This document shows positions 22,464-28,699 of a DNA stretch of 28,699 bases, one piece after another; within the stretch, counting starts at the first letter, position 1, and each line of letters begins with the position of its first letter. The stretch covers positions 1 through 28,699 of the forward strand of contig CAJTVR010000058.1 of the NCBI GenBank assembly GCA_910580075.1, given 5' to 3'. Under the pieces are notes generated by a model. That model was given only the letters and a program-made list of their open reading frames with translations. It did no database searches and was not told the DNA's origin. The translations under genes and the position numbers were made by a program. Source of the stretch: an uncultured Eubacterium sp. (GTDB lineage: Bacteria > Bacillota > Clostridia > Lachnospirales > Lachnospiraceae).

Positions 22464-22500
22464 TGCTGGCAATTGCTCCTCAGCTGAATAAACTATAGTA

Positions 22501-22556
22501 AAAACGGCCCTGAACGAAAGAAATGCATAATCATTTCTTTTGTCCAGGGCTGTTTT
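22501..22556. terminator. Very long hairpin terminator, probably bidirectional
   Basis: Arms of 25 bases (22501-22525 and 22532-22556) pair with one A-C mismatch and two G-T wobbles around the loop CATAAT. The right arm ends TTTT and the left begins AAAA, so it could stop transcripts in both directions. It closes the Asn/Ala-rich gene. Confidence 0.75.
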
Positions 22557-22575
22557 ACAGCAGACAGGAGGAGTT

Positions 22576-22890
22576 ATGGATTTTGAACTGATTAAATGCA
22601 TGGATGCGCCGTCCTATTTAAACCGGAGGGATACATTTTTTGCTGATTTAAGGGCGCAGGACCAGTATATGGAATATCATCTGCCAGGAGCGCACAGCTG
22701 CCCGTATGAGCGGATGTCAGAATGGGAAAGCAGGCTGCCAAGAGCCAAAAAAATTATTTTTTACTGTGAGCATGGAAATTTAAGCCTGATGGCGGCAAAA
22801 CGGCTGGCAAGACAGGGATATCAGGCAGCAGCCGTGATTGGCGGGGTGGAATGCTTTAAAATAAAAAATTCCATTGACAGCGCAAAATAG
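22576..22890 (+). CDS. Rhodanese-like domain protein
   Basis: The 104-residue product is a single rhodanese domain, which carries a persulfide on an active-site cysteine and passes sulfur in thiol, tRNA or cofactor chemistry. Visible features are FADLRAQDQYMEYHLPGAHS at the start and IIFYCEHGNLSLMAAKRLAR, with the active Cys64 beginning the CEHGNLS loop. GGVECFKI follows. I took ATG 22576, which has AGGAGG upstream, rather than an earlier frame opening inside the terminator. It precedes the rRNA methyltransferase by 38 bases. Confidence 0.88.
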   Translation: MDFELIKCMDAPSYLNRRDTFFADLRAQDQYMEYHLPGAHSCPYERMSEWESRLPRAKKIIFYCEHGNLSLMAAKRLARQGYQAAAVIGGVECFKIKNSIDSAK

Positions 22891-22928
22891 ACAAGATAAT
22901 ATAGTATAAAAAAGACAATGGAGATATT

Positions 22929-24077
22929 ATGCGTACATTTGAACTGACTGCGCCATGTCATTTTGGCCTGGAGGCAGTACTGAAAAGAGAAATTTATGAT
23001 TTAGGGTACGAGATTACAAAAGTTGAGGATGGAAAGGTTACATTTGCAGGAGACGCAGAAGCCATCTGCCGTGCAAATATTTTTTTGCGCACGGCAGAAC
23101 GGGTACTGCTAAAAGCAGGCAGTTTTCATGCAGAAACATATGACGAGCTGTTTGAAGGCATCCGTGCGCTTCCATGGGAGGTTTATCTGCCCAAAGATGC
23201 AAAGTTCTGGGTTACAAAGGCTTCCTCTATTAAAAGTAAACTGTTCAGTCCTTCGGATATTCAGAGAATCGTTAAAAAAGCAATTGTTGAAAAAATGAAA
23301 GAATATTACGATATCGAATGGTTTAAAGAAACCGGGGCTGAATATCCGGTTCGTATTTTTCTGATGAAAGACGAAGTACTTGTGACCATTGATACAACCG
23401 GAGATTCTCTGCACAAACGGGGATACCGCACGATGGGCGGTCTTGCACCGATTTCAGAGACACTGGCAGCTTCCCTGATACAGCTGACACCGTGGCATGC
23501 TGACCGGATTCTGGTCGACCCGTTCTGCGGCAGCGGCACATTTGCAATAGAAGCGGCTCTTATGGCGGCAGGTATTGCTCCTGGCATGAACCGGCATTTT
23601 ACGGCTCAGGCATGGAAAAATCTGATAGATGAAAAGCTGTGGAAGGAGGCATTTGAAGAAGCCGGAGATATGGTGGATTTATCTGTAGAGACAGATATTC
23701 AGGCTTATGATATTGATGCAGGTGTGCTGCGTTCAGCCAGGGAAAACGCAAAACGGGCAGGCGTAGACCGTATGATTCATTTTCAGCAAAGAAGCGTTGA
23801 ACAGCTTCGTCATCCGAAAAAGTACGGTTTTATCATTACAAATCCGCCGTACGGAGAACGCATGGAGGACAAGAAAGATCTGCCAAAACTGTATCAGCAG
23901 ATTGGTGAGGCATTTCAGAACCTGGATGCATGGTCTTTATACATAATTACAGGTTTTGAGGATACAGAGCGTTATATTGGCCGCAGTGCAGATAAAAAAC
24001 GCAAGATTTATAACGGAATGCTTAAGACAAATTATTATCAGTTTTTAGGACCGAAACCTCCAAAGAGGAAGAAATGA
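22929..24077 (+). CDS. RlmL-type 23S rRNA (guanine-N2) methyltransferase, THUMP domain
   Basis: This 382-residue protein matches the YpsC/RlmL-N class of class I SAM-dependent RNA methyltransferases, thought to make m2G in 23S rRNA. The THUMP region covers about 1-160 (TAPCHFGLEAVLKREIYDLG, SPSDIQRIVKKAIVEKMKEY), with SLHKRGYRTMGGLAPISETL before the Rossmann domain. SAM binding is VDPFCGSGTFAIEAALMAAG, and catalysis NPPYGERM (Asn305). It ends KPPKRKK, a basic RNA-binding tail. ATG 22929 follows GGAGATATT. The protease gene starts one base after its stop codon. Confidence 0.9.
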   Translation: MRTFELTAPCHFGLEAVLKREIYDLGYEITKVEDGKVTFAGDAEAICRANIFLRTAERVLLKAGSFHAETYDELFEGIRALPWEVYLPKDAKFWVTKASSIKSKLFSPSDIQRIVKKAIVEKMKEYYDIEWFKETGAEYPVRIFLMKDEVLVTIDTTGDSLHKRGYRTMGGLAPISETLAASLIQLTPWHADRILVDPFCGSGTFAIEAALMAAGIAPGMNRHFTAQAWKNLIDEKLWKEAFEEAGDMVDLSVETDIQAYDIDAGVLRSARENAKRAGVDRMIHFQQRSVEQLRHPKKYGFIITNPPYGERMEDKKDLPKLYQQIGEAFQNLDAWSLYIITGFEDTERYIGRSADKKRKIYNGMLKTNYYQFLGPKPPKRKK

Positions 24078-24078
24078 A

Positions 24079-25800
24079 ATGCATAAAGGAAGACAGTATC
24101 TGGTTTTTACAGTGATTCTCTGTATCCTGATGCTGATAAAATTTCAGTTTACCGGACAAAGTTTTGCAAAGACGGCAGAATTTCGAGGGGCAAATCTGCG
24201 CACAGAAGACTGGAATCCTGTTATTGCAGCCGAAGCTAACCAGACGTATCTGACAGTCAGTATTGACGGGCATGAGTATACGAATCTGGATGACGGGATT
24301 TACATGGATGATGCACGCAGGCTTATGATTCCGGTGGCAATGATACGGGATGCATTCGCATGCAGCGCCCATATATACGAAAAAGAACGTCTGGTCATTG
24401 AAAAAAAAGATGATGTACTTGAATTCGGGCTGAATCAGAATTATTATATCAGAAATGAACAAAAAAAGGACTGGGGCAGTATCACTGCTAAGAAGGAAGA
24501 GCAAAATGGCAGGGTATATGTTCCGCTGGAAATTCTGGCAGAAGAATTTGGCTATTCCCTGTTATGGGATTTGGAAGAGAATCTGCTGACGGCGGGAAAT
24601 CAGTCGCCGGAACCGGAAAAGATTCTGCCTTATCAGTATGATTTGCGAAAAAAAGGCCGCGCGGCGTCAGTAAAAGACCAGGGGGCTTATGGAACCTGCT
24701 GGGCTTTTGCGTCTCTGACTGCCTTAGAATCTGCACTGCTTCCGGAAACACAGGTGCAGCTTTCTGTAGACCATATGGATATGAACAATAGTTTTTCCAG
24801 CACAGCGAAGGACGGAGGCCAGTATACGATGGCAATGGCCTATCTGGCTGCCTGGCAGGGGCCGGTAAAAGAAGAGGATGATCCTTACGGTGACGGAATC
24901 ACAGACCCTTCTCTGGCGGCAGTCATGCATGTGCAGGATATGGAGATTATTGAGGCAAAGAACCTGGATGAGATCAAAAAGGCTGTATTCCAGTATGGAG
25001 GAGTGGAGAGCTGTATTTATACAACGATGCAGGAAGACGGCACACAGTCGCCTTATTATAATAGCGAAACAGCGGCATACTGCTATCTGGGAGAGAAAAA
25101 ACCGAATCATGATGTAGTGATTATTGGCTGGGACGATAGTTTTCCAAAAGAATCTTTCCAGACAGAGGCGGCGCAGGATGGTGCATTTATCTGCCAGAAC
25201 AGCTGGGGAGATGATTTTGGAGAAGACGGTGTTTTTTATGTGTCTTATTATGATACCAATATCGGCATTCACAACCTGGTTTTTACCGGTGTAGAGGACA
25301 GCAGCAATTATGATTATCTCTACCAGTCTGATTTATGCGGCTGGGTCGGCCAGCTGGGATATAAAAAAGAGAGCGTGTATGCAGCCAATGTATTTATGGC
25401 TCATGAGCAGCAGGATATTGCCGCCGCAGGGTTTTACACGACAGATAAAGATACCAGCTATGAGGTGTATGTCGTTCCGGAATTTACCGATACAGAATCT
25501 TTAAACAGCAGAATGCCTGTGGCAAAAGGAAAACTGGAACGTGCAGGCTATCATACAGTTAAATTTAACCAGGCCATTCGTGTGGAAGGAAACCGCAAAT
25601 TTGCAGTTGTGTTATATTTATCAACACCGAATGCAGTCCGCCCGATGGCGATTGAATATGCAGCTGATGAACTGACGCGGGATGTGGTTCTGGAAGACGG
25701 AGAAGGATATATCAGTGCTCAGGGACGCGCCTGGGCGAGCGTGGAGGAAAGTTCGAACTGCAATCTGTGCATTAAGGCTTATGCACGCAGTGTACGTTAA
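24079..25800 (+). CDS. Secreted papain-like (C1A) protease with lectin-like domain
   Basis: The 573-residue protein has an N-terminal signal or anchor helix (YLVFTVILCILMLIKF). It continues with a copper-amine-oxidase-N-like stalk domain (about 55-175; MDDARRLMIPVAMIRDAFAC, VYVPLEILAEEFGYSLLWDL). The papain domain follows: Gln201 and Cys207 (KDQGAYGTCWAFASLTALES), His344 (NHDVVIIGWDD) and Asn374 (QNSWGDDFGEDGVFYVSYYD). The last 150 residues match the lectin-like domain that often follows in clostridial C1 proteases (AANVFMAHEQQDIAAAGFYT, VKFNQAIRV). All catalytic residues are present. It probably acts on the cell surface or outside the cell; the substrate is unknown. Its start is one base from the end of the methyltransferase, suggesting coupling. 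Confidence 0.88.
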   Translation: MHKGRQYLVFTVILCILMLIKFQFTGQSFAKTAEFRGANLRTEDWNPVIAAEANQTYLTVSIDGHEYTNLDDGIYMDDARRLMIPVAMIRDAFACSAHIYEKERLVIEKKDDVLEFGLNQNYYIRNEQKKDWGSITAKKEEQNGRVYVPLEILAEEFGYSLLWDLEENLLTAGNQSPEPEKILPYQYDLRKKGRAASVKDQGAYGTCWAFASLTALESALLPETQVQLSVDHMDMNNSFSSTAKDGGQYTMAMAYLAAWQGPVKEEDDPYGDGITDPSLAAVMHVQDMEIIEAKNLDEIKKAVFQYGGVESCIYTTMQEDGTQSPYYNSETAAYCYLGEKKPNHDVVIIGWDDSFPKESFQTEAAQDGAFICQNSWGDDFGEDGVFYVSYYDTNIGIHNLVFTGVEDSSNYDYLYQSDLCGWVGQLGYKKESVYAANVFMAHEQQDIAAAGFYTTDKDTSYEVYVVPEFTDTESLNSRMPVAKGKLERAGYHTVKFNQAIRVEGNRKFAVVLYLSTPNAVRPMAIEYAADELTRDVVLEDGEGYISAQGRAWASVEESSNCNLCIKAYARSVR

Positions 25801-25808
25801 CGATATAC

Positions 25809-25844
25809 CAGAGCGTGTCTGAAAAATTTACCAGACACGCTCTG
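25809..25844. repeat. Perfect 13-bp stem between protease and amidase
   Basis: CAGAGCGTGTCTG pairs perfectly with CAGACACGCTCTG around a 10-base A/T-rich loop. No T-run follows on either strand, so it is not a classic terminator; it ends 7 bases before the amidase ribosome site (GAGGAGG). It may stabilise mRNA ends or separate expression of the two genes. Confidence 0.65.
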
Positions 25845-25860
25845 CAAAAGAGGAGGCAGC

Positions 25861-27054
25861 ATGGAAAAAAAACTTGCACGTTTTACCGCTTTTTTTACGT
25901 GCATTTTTTCTGTTTTTGTGTGTGTTACAGTCTGGTTTCTGCCGGTACTCGAACAGCGGGTTGAGGCATTCAGTGCCGGCATACGCGCAGACCAGCGGGC
26001 AAGGGAAGAGCGGTATGCATTGCTGCAGCAGATGTCCGGTCTGGAAATTCTGGAATACAATACACAGCAGGTGCAGGAACAGGCGGAAAAGCAGGCAGAA
26101 AAAATAGAAGCAGCTCAGGAAAGCGGAGAAACAGCTGTGGCTGAAGCAGAAGAAGAAGTCATTGTCATTTCTCATCAGATGCAGTTCGAGCTTCCGAAAG
26201 GTGCAGATAACACAAATGTTAATATTTCTCAAAACTATATAGATCAAAAGATAGAAATCGGCATTCCGGGTGCTGATCAAAATTATATTTATGATTATCA
26301 GATGCTTGGTAAAAGCGAAGACATTGAAGGGGTAGAAAGCCTGGATTATTTTAGCGAAAGCGGCAGCGGTAAAATTGTGCTGTCTATGGGAAAAATCGTA
26401 GAAATTGAAAGCAGTTTTGATAAAGATTATTTATACCTGGATTTCTTAGATCCTCAGGATGTCTATGACAGAATTGTAGTTGTAGATGCAGGCCACGGAG
26501 GCAGCGCTCCGGGAGCAGTATCAGGAAACAGCTGTGAAAAAGATATCACTCTGGCAATTGTGCAGAAAATGAAAGAACTGTTTGACCAGTCAAAGGACAG
26601 CGGTGTCGGGGTATTTTATACAAGGCTCGACGATTCCAATCCGGACTTTTCAGACCGTTCGGGGCTGGCAAATAAAATGAATGCGGATTTATTTTTAAGC
26701 GTGCATATCAATTCGCTGAAAGGACATGCAGAAGTGGAAGGCGTAGAGGTGCTTTATGATGAACTGGCGGCAGATACGGCTTTTGATACGAAAGATTTTG
26801 CACAGATTTGTCTTGATGAAGTAGCGGCATCATCCGGTGCCAGAAAAAGAAGCCTGAAATCAGGGAATAAAATATATGTAATACGAAATTCAGCTGCTCC
26901 GGCTGCACTGGCTGAAGTAGGATTTATGAACAATCCGAATGAGCTGGCCAGACTTCTGGACGCATCGTATCAGCAGAAAATTGCAGACGGACTGTATCGT
27001 GCCGTTATGAAATCTGTGGAACGGCTGGATGAAATCGATGGGACGAAGAAATAA
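25861..27054 (+). CDS. N-acetylmuramoyl-L-alanine amidase (Amidase_3), membrane-anchored
   Basis: This 397-residue cell-wall hydrolase cleaves the bond between muramic acid and the stem peptide. An N-terminal membrane helix (FTAFFTCIFSVFVCVTVWFL) anchors it, followed by a coiled Gln/Glu-rich stretch (about 55-95), a beta-rich region (about 98-200) and the Amidase_3 domain. Zinc ligands are His212 (VVDAGHGGSAPG), Glu226 (SCEKDITLAI) and His282 (LSVHINS); the catalytic Glu352 is in ALAEVGFMNNPNELARL. All are present, and the length fits anchored forms with an AMIN-like spacer. SD GAGGAGG precedes ATG 25861. A purine-rich tract follows directly. Confidence 0.9.
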   Translation: MEKKLARFTAFFTCIFSVFVCVTVWFLPVLEQRVEAFSAGIRADQRAREERYALLQQMSGLEILEYNTQQVQEQAEKQAEKIEAAQESGETAVAEAEEEVIVISHQMQFELPKGADNTNVNISQNYIDQKIEIGIPGADQNYIYDYQMLGKSEDIEGVESLDYFSESGSGKIVLSMGKIVEIESSFDKDYLYLDFLDPQDVYDRIVVVDAGHGGSAPGAVSGNSCEKDITLAIVQKMKELFDQSKDSGVGVFYTRLDDSNPDFSDRSGLANKMNADLFLSVHINSLKGHAEVEGVEVLYDELAADTAFDTKDFAQICLDEVAASSGARKRSLKSGNKIYVIRNSAAPAALAEVGFMNNPNELARLLDASYQQKIADGLYRAVMKSVERLDEIDGTKK

Positions 27055-27270
27055 AGAAACTAACAGAAGAAACAGACAGAGCGAAGAAGTGAAGAAACGG
27101 AAGAGAATGTGAAATAGAAGGAACAAAGAAGCGAAGAAGCAGAAGGAACAAAAAACTGAAAAAGCAGAAGAAACAAAGAACTGGAGAAGCAAGGAACTGA
27201 AGAAACAGGGGGAAAGTAAGTCAGAAGGGACAAAAACAGAAGTAGAAGAAATAGAAATAAAATCAAACAT
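27055..27270 (+). repeat. Purine-rich degenerate repeat tract between amidase and rdgB
   Basis: In 27061-27240 I count 29 pyrimidines in 180 bases (84% purine) on the plus strand, made of imperfect GAAGAA(A/G)CAGAAG units. GCGAAGAAG recurs at 27081 and 27131, and AGAAGGAACAAA near 27117 and 27141. In forward frames it reads as Lys/Glu/Gln-rich peptides broken by stops. It may be a decayed charged C-terminal tail of the amidase or a non-coding slippage tract. Confidence 0.6.
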
Positions 27271-27284
27271 AGGAGGAATGAATT

Positions 27285-27896
27285 GTGGAAGCGAGAATAA
27301 TTTTTGCGACAGGAAATGAAAACAAGATGAAAGAAATTAGAGAAATACTTTCGGGATGCGGCATGCAGATTCTTTCTATGAAAGAGGCGGGAATTACGGC
27401 AGATGTTGTCGAAGACGGATCCACGTTTGAAGAAAACGCCTGCATTAAAGTAAGACAGATTGCCAAAGCCGCTCCAGATGATATTATACTGGCAGATGAT
27501 TCAGGACTGGAAATAGACTATCTGAATAAAGAACCTGGAATATACTCTGCCCGCTATATGGGTGAAGAAACTTCTTATGATGTGAAAAATCAGGCACTTT
27601 TATACCGTCTGAATGGCGTAGAAAAAGAACGCCGGACAGCGCGGTTTGTGTGTGCCATAGCAGCGGCAGTGCCTGGATTTGAGATTTTTACAAAGAGAGG
27701 TACAGTAGAAGGCTATATCGGATGGAAACCGGCTGGCAGGAATGGATTTGGCTATGATCCGATTTTTTATGTAGATGAATACGGATGTTCGACTGCAGAG
27801 CTTACAATGGAACAAAAAAATGCATTCAGCCATAGGGGAAATGCACTGCGTATGGTGAAGGAGGAGCTGAAAAGGAGAGGTGTTTTGGAAAAATAA
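27285..27896 (+). CDS. rdgB: XTP/dITP diphosphatase (RdgB/HAM1 family)
   Basis: The enzyme hydrolyses non-canonical purine nucleotides (dITP, XTP, dHAPTP) to the monophosphate, keeping deaminated purines out of DNA and RNA. The 203 residues carry all family motifs: FATGNENKMKEIREIL, ADDSGLEIDYLNKEPGIYSA, GFGYDPIF, and SHRGNALR. I used GTG 27285, eight bases after AGGAGG; an ATG at 27278 is in another frame and too close to the ribosome site. The phosphodiesterase frame follows closely, as is common for this pair in Clostridia. Confidence 0.94.
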   Translation: MEARIIFATGNENKMKEIREILSGCGMQILSMKEAGITADVVEDGSTFEENACIKVRQIAKAAPDDIILADDSGLEIDYLNKEPGIYSARYMGEETSYDVKNQALLYRLNGVEKERRTARFVCAIAAAVPGFEIFTKRGTVEGYIGWKPAGRNGFGYDPIFYVDEYGCSTAELTMEQKNAFSHRGNALRMVKEELKRRGVLEK

Positions 27897-27993
27897 ACAT
27901 GGCGGCATATGGAAAATATTACTGGGCAGAAACCGCAGAGCGGCAGAAGTTATGCCGGTACATATGCAGCATAAAACTGGGGAGTCGGAAAAT

Positions 27994-28473
27994 ATGAGAG
28001 TGCTGGTTATAAGCGATACACATGGAATTCATAAAAATCTGGACCGGGTGCTGGCAAAAGAGCGCCCGTATGAACAGATTCTTCATATGGGAGATATTGA
28101 AGGCGACGAGGAATATATCGAGTCGTCAGCCGGATGTCCGGTAACGGCAGTACGGGGAAATAACGATTATTTTTCTAAGCTGCCGCAGGAGCGGATGATA
28201 GAGATTGCTGGAAAACGGATATTTATGACACACGGACATTATTATTATGCAGCTGCCGGCGTAGAGCATCTGATCAGGGAAGCACGGGGCAGGGATGCCG
28301 ATATGGTTATGTTCGGTCATACACATTATCCGATGGTACGCAGGGAAGGCAGTCTGTCTGTCATCAACCCAGGCAGCCTGTCCTATCCAAGGCAGGAGGG
28401 GCACAGACCCTCGTATATTGTTATGGAAACAGGGCCTTCCGGGGACTTTGAAATTTTTTTAAAATTTTTATAA
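27994..28473 (+). CDS. MJ0936/YfcE-family metallophosphodiesterase
   Basis: The 159-residue protein has the calcineurin-like metallophosphoesterase motifs in order: VLVISDTHG (Asp-x-His), MGDIEGDEEY, RGNNDYF (Gly-Asn-x-Asp), MTHGHYY and FGHTHYP, closing with INPGSLSYPRQEG. Relatives hydrolyse phosphodiesters with two metal ions; physiological substrates are unclear. I chose ATG 27994, with GGGGAG about nine bases upstream; an in-frame GTG at 27880 inside the end of rdgB would add an unrelated, basic 38-residue tail. It is the last gene before the tRNAs. Confidence 0.9.
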   Translation: MRVLVISDTHGIHKNLDRVLAKERPYEQILHMGDIEGDEEYIESSAGCPVTAVRGNNDYFSKLPQERMIEIAGKRIFMTHGHYYYAAAGVEHLIREARGRDADMVMFGHTHYPMVRREGSLSVINPGSLSYPRQEGHRPSYIVMETGPSGDFEIFLKFL

Positions 28474-28480
28474 AAAAGTG

Positions 28481-28509
28481 TTGACATTTTGGAAATACTA
28501 GGGTATACT
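28481..28509 (+). promoter_or_regulatory. Strong sigma-A promoter for the tRNA genes
   Basis: A perfect TTGACA (28481-28486) and TATACT (28504-28509) with a 17-base spacer lie about 50 bases before the first tRNA, the usual layout for a highly expressed stable-RNA operon. Confidence 0.88.
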
Positions 28510-28558
28510 TTATCTTGCGTTGAGGGAAAACAGAAAAAGAACAGAAAAGTTAACATAG

Positions 28559-28633
28559 CGGGGTGTGGCTCAGTTTGGCTAGAGCGCCTGGTTTGGGACC
28601 AGGAGGCCGCAGGTTCGAATCCTGTCACCCCGA
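28559..28633 (+). tRNA. tRNA-Pro (UGG)
   Basis: A complete cloverleaf: acceptor CGGGGTG with CACCCCG, D arm GCTC...GAGC, anticodon stem CCTGG/CCAGG with loop TTTGGGA and anticodon TGG at 28594-28596, T arm GCAGG-TTCGAAT-CCTGT, discriminator A. No CCA is encoded, so CCA is added enzymatically. It reads CCA and, with wobble, other CCN codons. Confidence 0.95.
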
Positions 28634-28648
28634 TCGTTACAAAAATAT

Positions 28649-28699
28649 GCGGGTGTAGTTCAATGGTAGAACACCAGCCTTCCAAGCTGGATACGTGGG
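28649..28699 (+). tRNA. tRNA-Gly (UCC), cut by the window end
   Basis: Acceptor GCGGGTG, D arm GTTC/GAAC, and anticodon stem CCAGC/GCTGG with loop CTTCCAA, anticodon TCC (28681-28683). The variable loop is reached and the T arm and acceptor 3' strand lie beyond the window. It is 15 bases after tRNA-Pro and shares its promoter. Confidence 0.92.

Noticed and set aside
24724..25272. 182-codon minus-strand frame inside the protease gene
   Set aside because: The plus strand encodes a papain domain with all catalytic residues; the opposite frame is a shadow.
26890..27270. Minus-strand frames opposite the amidase end and the purine tract (126 and 68 codons)
   Set aside because: They are Phe/Ser/Leu-rich readings of a polypyrimidine strand with no family features.
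27880..27993. Earlier start for the phosphodiesterase
   Set aside because: The extra residues are unlike the family, and a ribosome site lies before ATG 27994.

Overview
The window looks like chromosome from a spore-forming member of the Clostridia, most likely a Lachnospiraceae-type gut anaerobe. This rests on gene content and protein style (SpoVAC, candidate forespore promoters, a Cys-rich acetolactate synthase, a CGCAxxGCC-family protein, the NudC/RdgB/phosphodiesterase set) and on strong AGGAGG ribosome sites. I cannot name a species.

Positions 1-6430 are an accessory, decaying region. On the minus strand lie a frameshifted C-terminus of a conjugation membrane protein (VirB6/TrbL-like), an intact large serine recombinase, and a small unknown gene. 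Between and around them are remnants: a TNF-like/BclA-type C-terminal domain, an ATPase start, an acetyltransferase start, and a two-component regulator and kinase with internal deletions. There is also an intact DUF3267 membrane metallopeptidase-like gene and a lipoprotein solute-binding protein that has lost its C-terminal half. Several short palindromes and direct repeats sit beside the recombinase.

Positions 6487-12378 are a biosynthetic run on the plus strand: purM-purN-purD, then folA (dihydrofolate reductase), then ilvB-ilvN (acetolactate synthase). Gaps are small or negative, so they probably share transcripts. They link purine synthesis, the folate pool that PurN draws on, and branched-chain amino acid synthesis. 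A second cluster follows (12483-15125): DUF2156 protein, Eis-like acetyltransferase, and the tRNA t6A dehydratase tcdA.

Positions 15170-17428 hold spoVAC, with a near-perfect forespore (sigma G/F) promoter and a long leader with an inverted repeat, a deletion-scarred AlbA_2/Schlafen-like gene, an XRE regulator with a second forespore-type promoter, and a CGCAxxGCC protein with an odd N-terminal repeat. Positions 17432-22165 carry an O-antigen-ligase-like membrane protein, tmk, a conserved unknown, nudC and two small unknowns.

Positions 22183-22556 contain a small Asn/Ala-rich repeat protein. Its leader can fold to hide or expose the ribosome site, and it ends in a 25-bp terminator stem; this is the least explained unit in the window. 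Then come a rhodanese, an RlmL-type rRNA methyltransferase, a secreted papain-like protease with a lectin-like domain, a membrane-anchored cell-wall amidase, a purine-rich tract of about 200 bases, rdgB, an MJ0936/YfcE-type phosphodiesterase, a strong promoter, tRNA-Pro(UGG) and the start of tRNA-Gly(UCC), which runs off the end.
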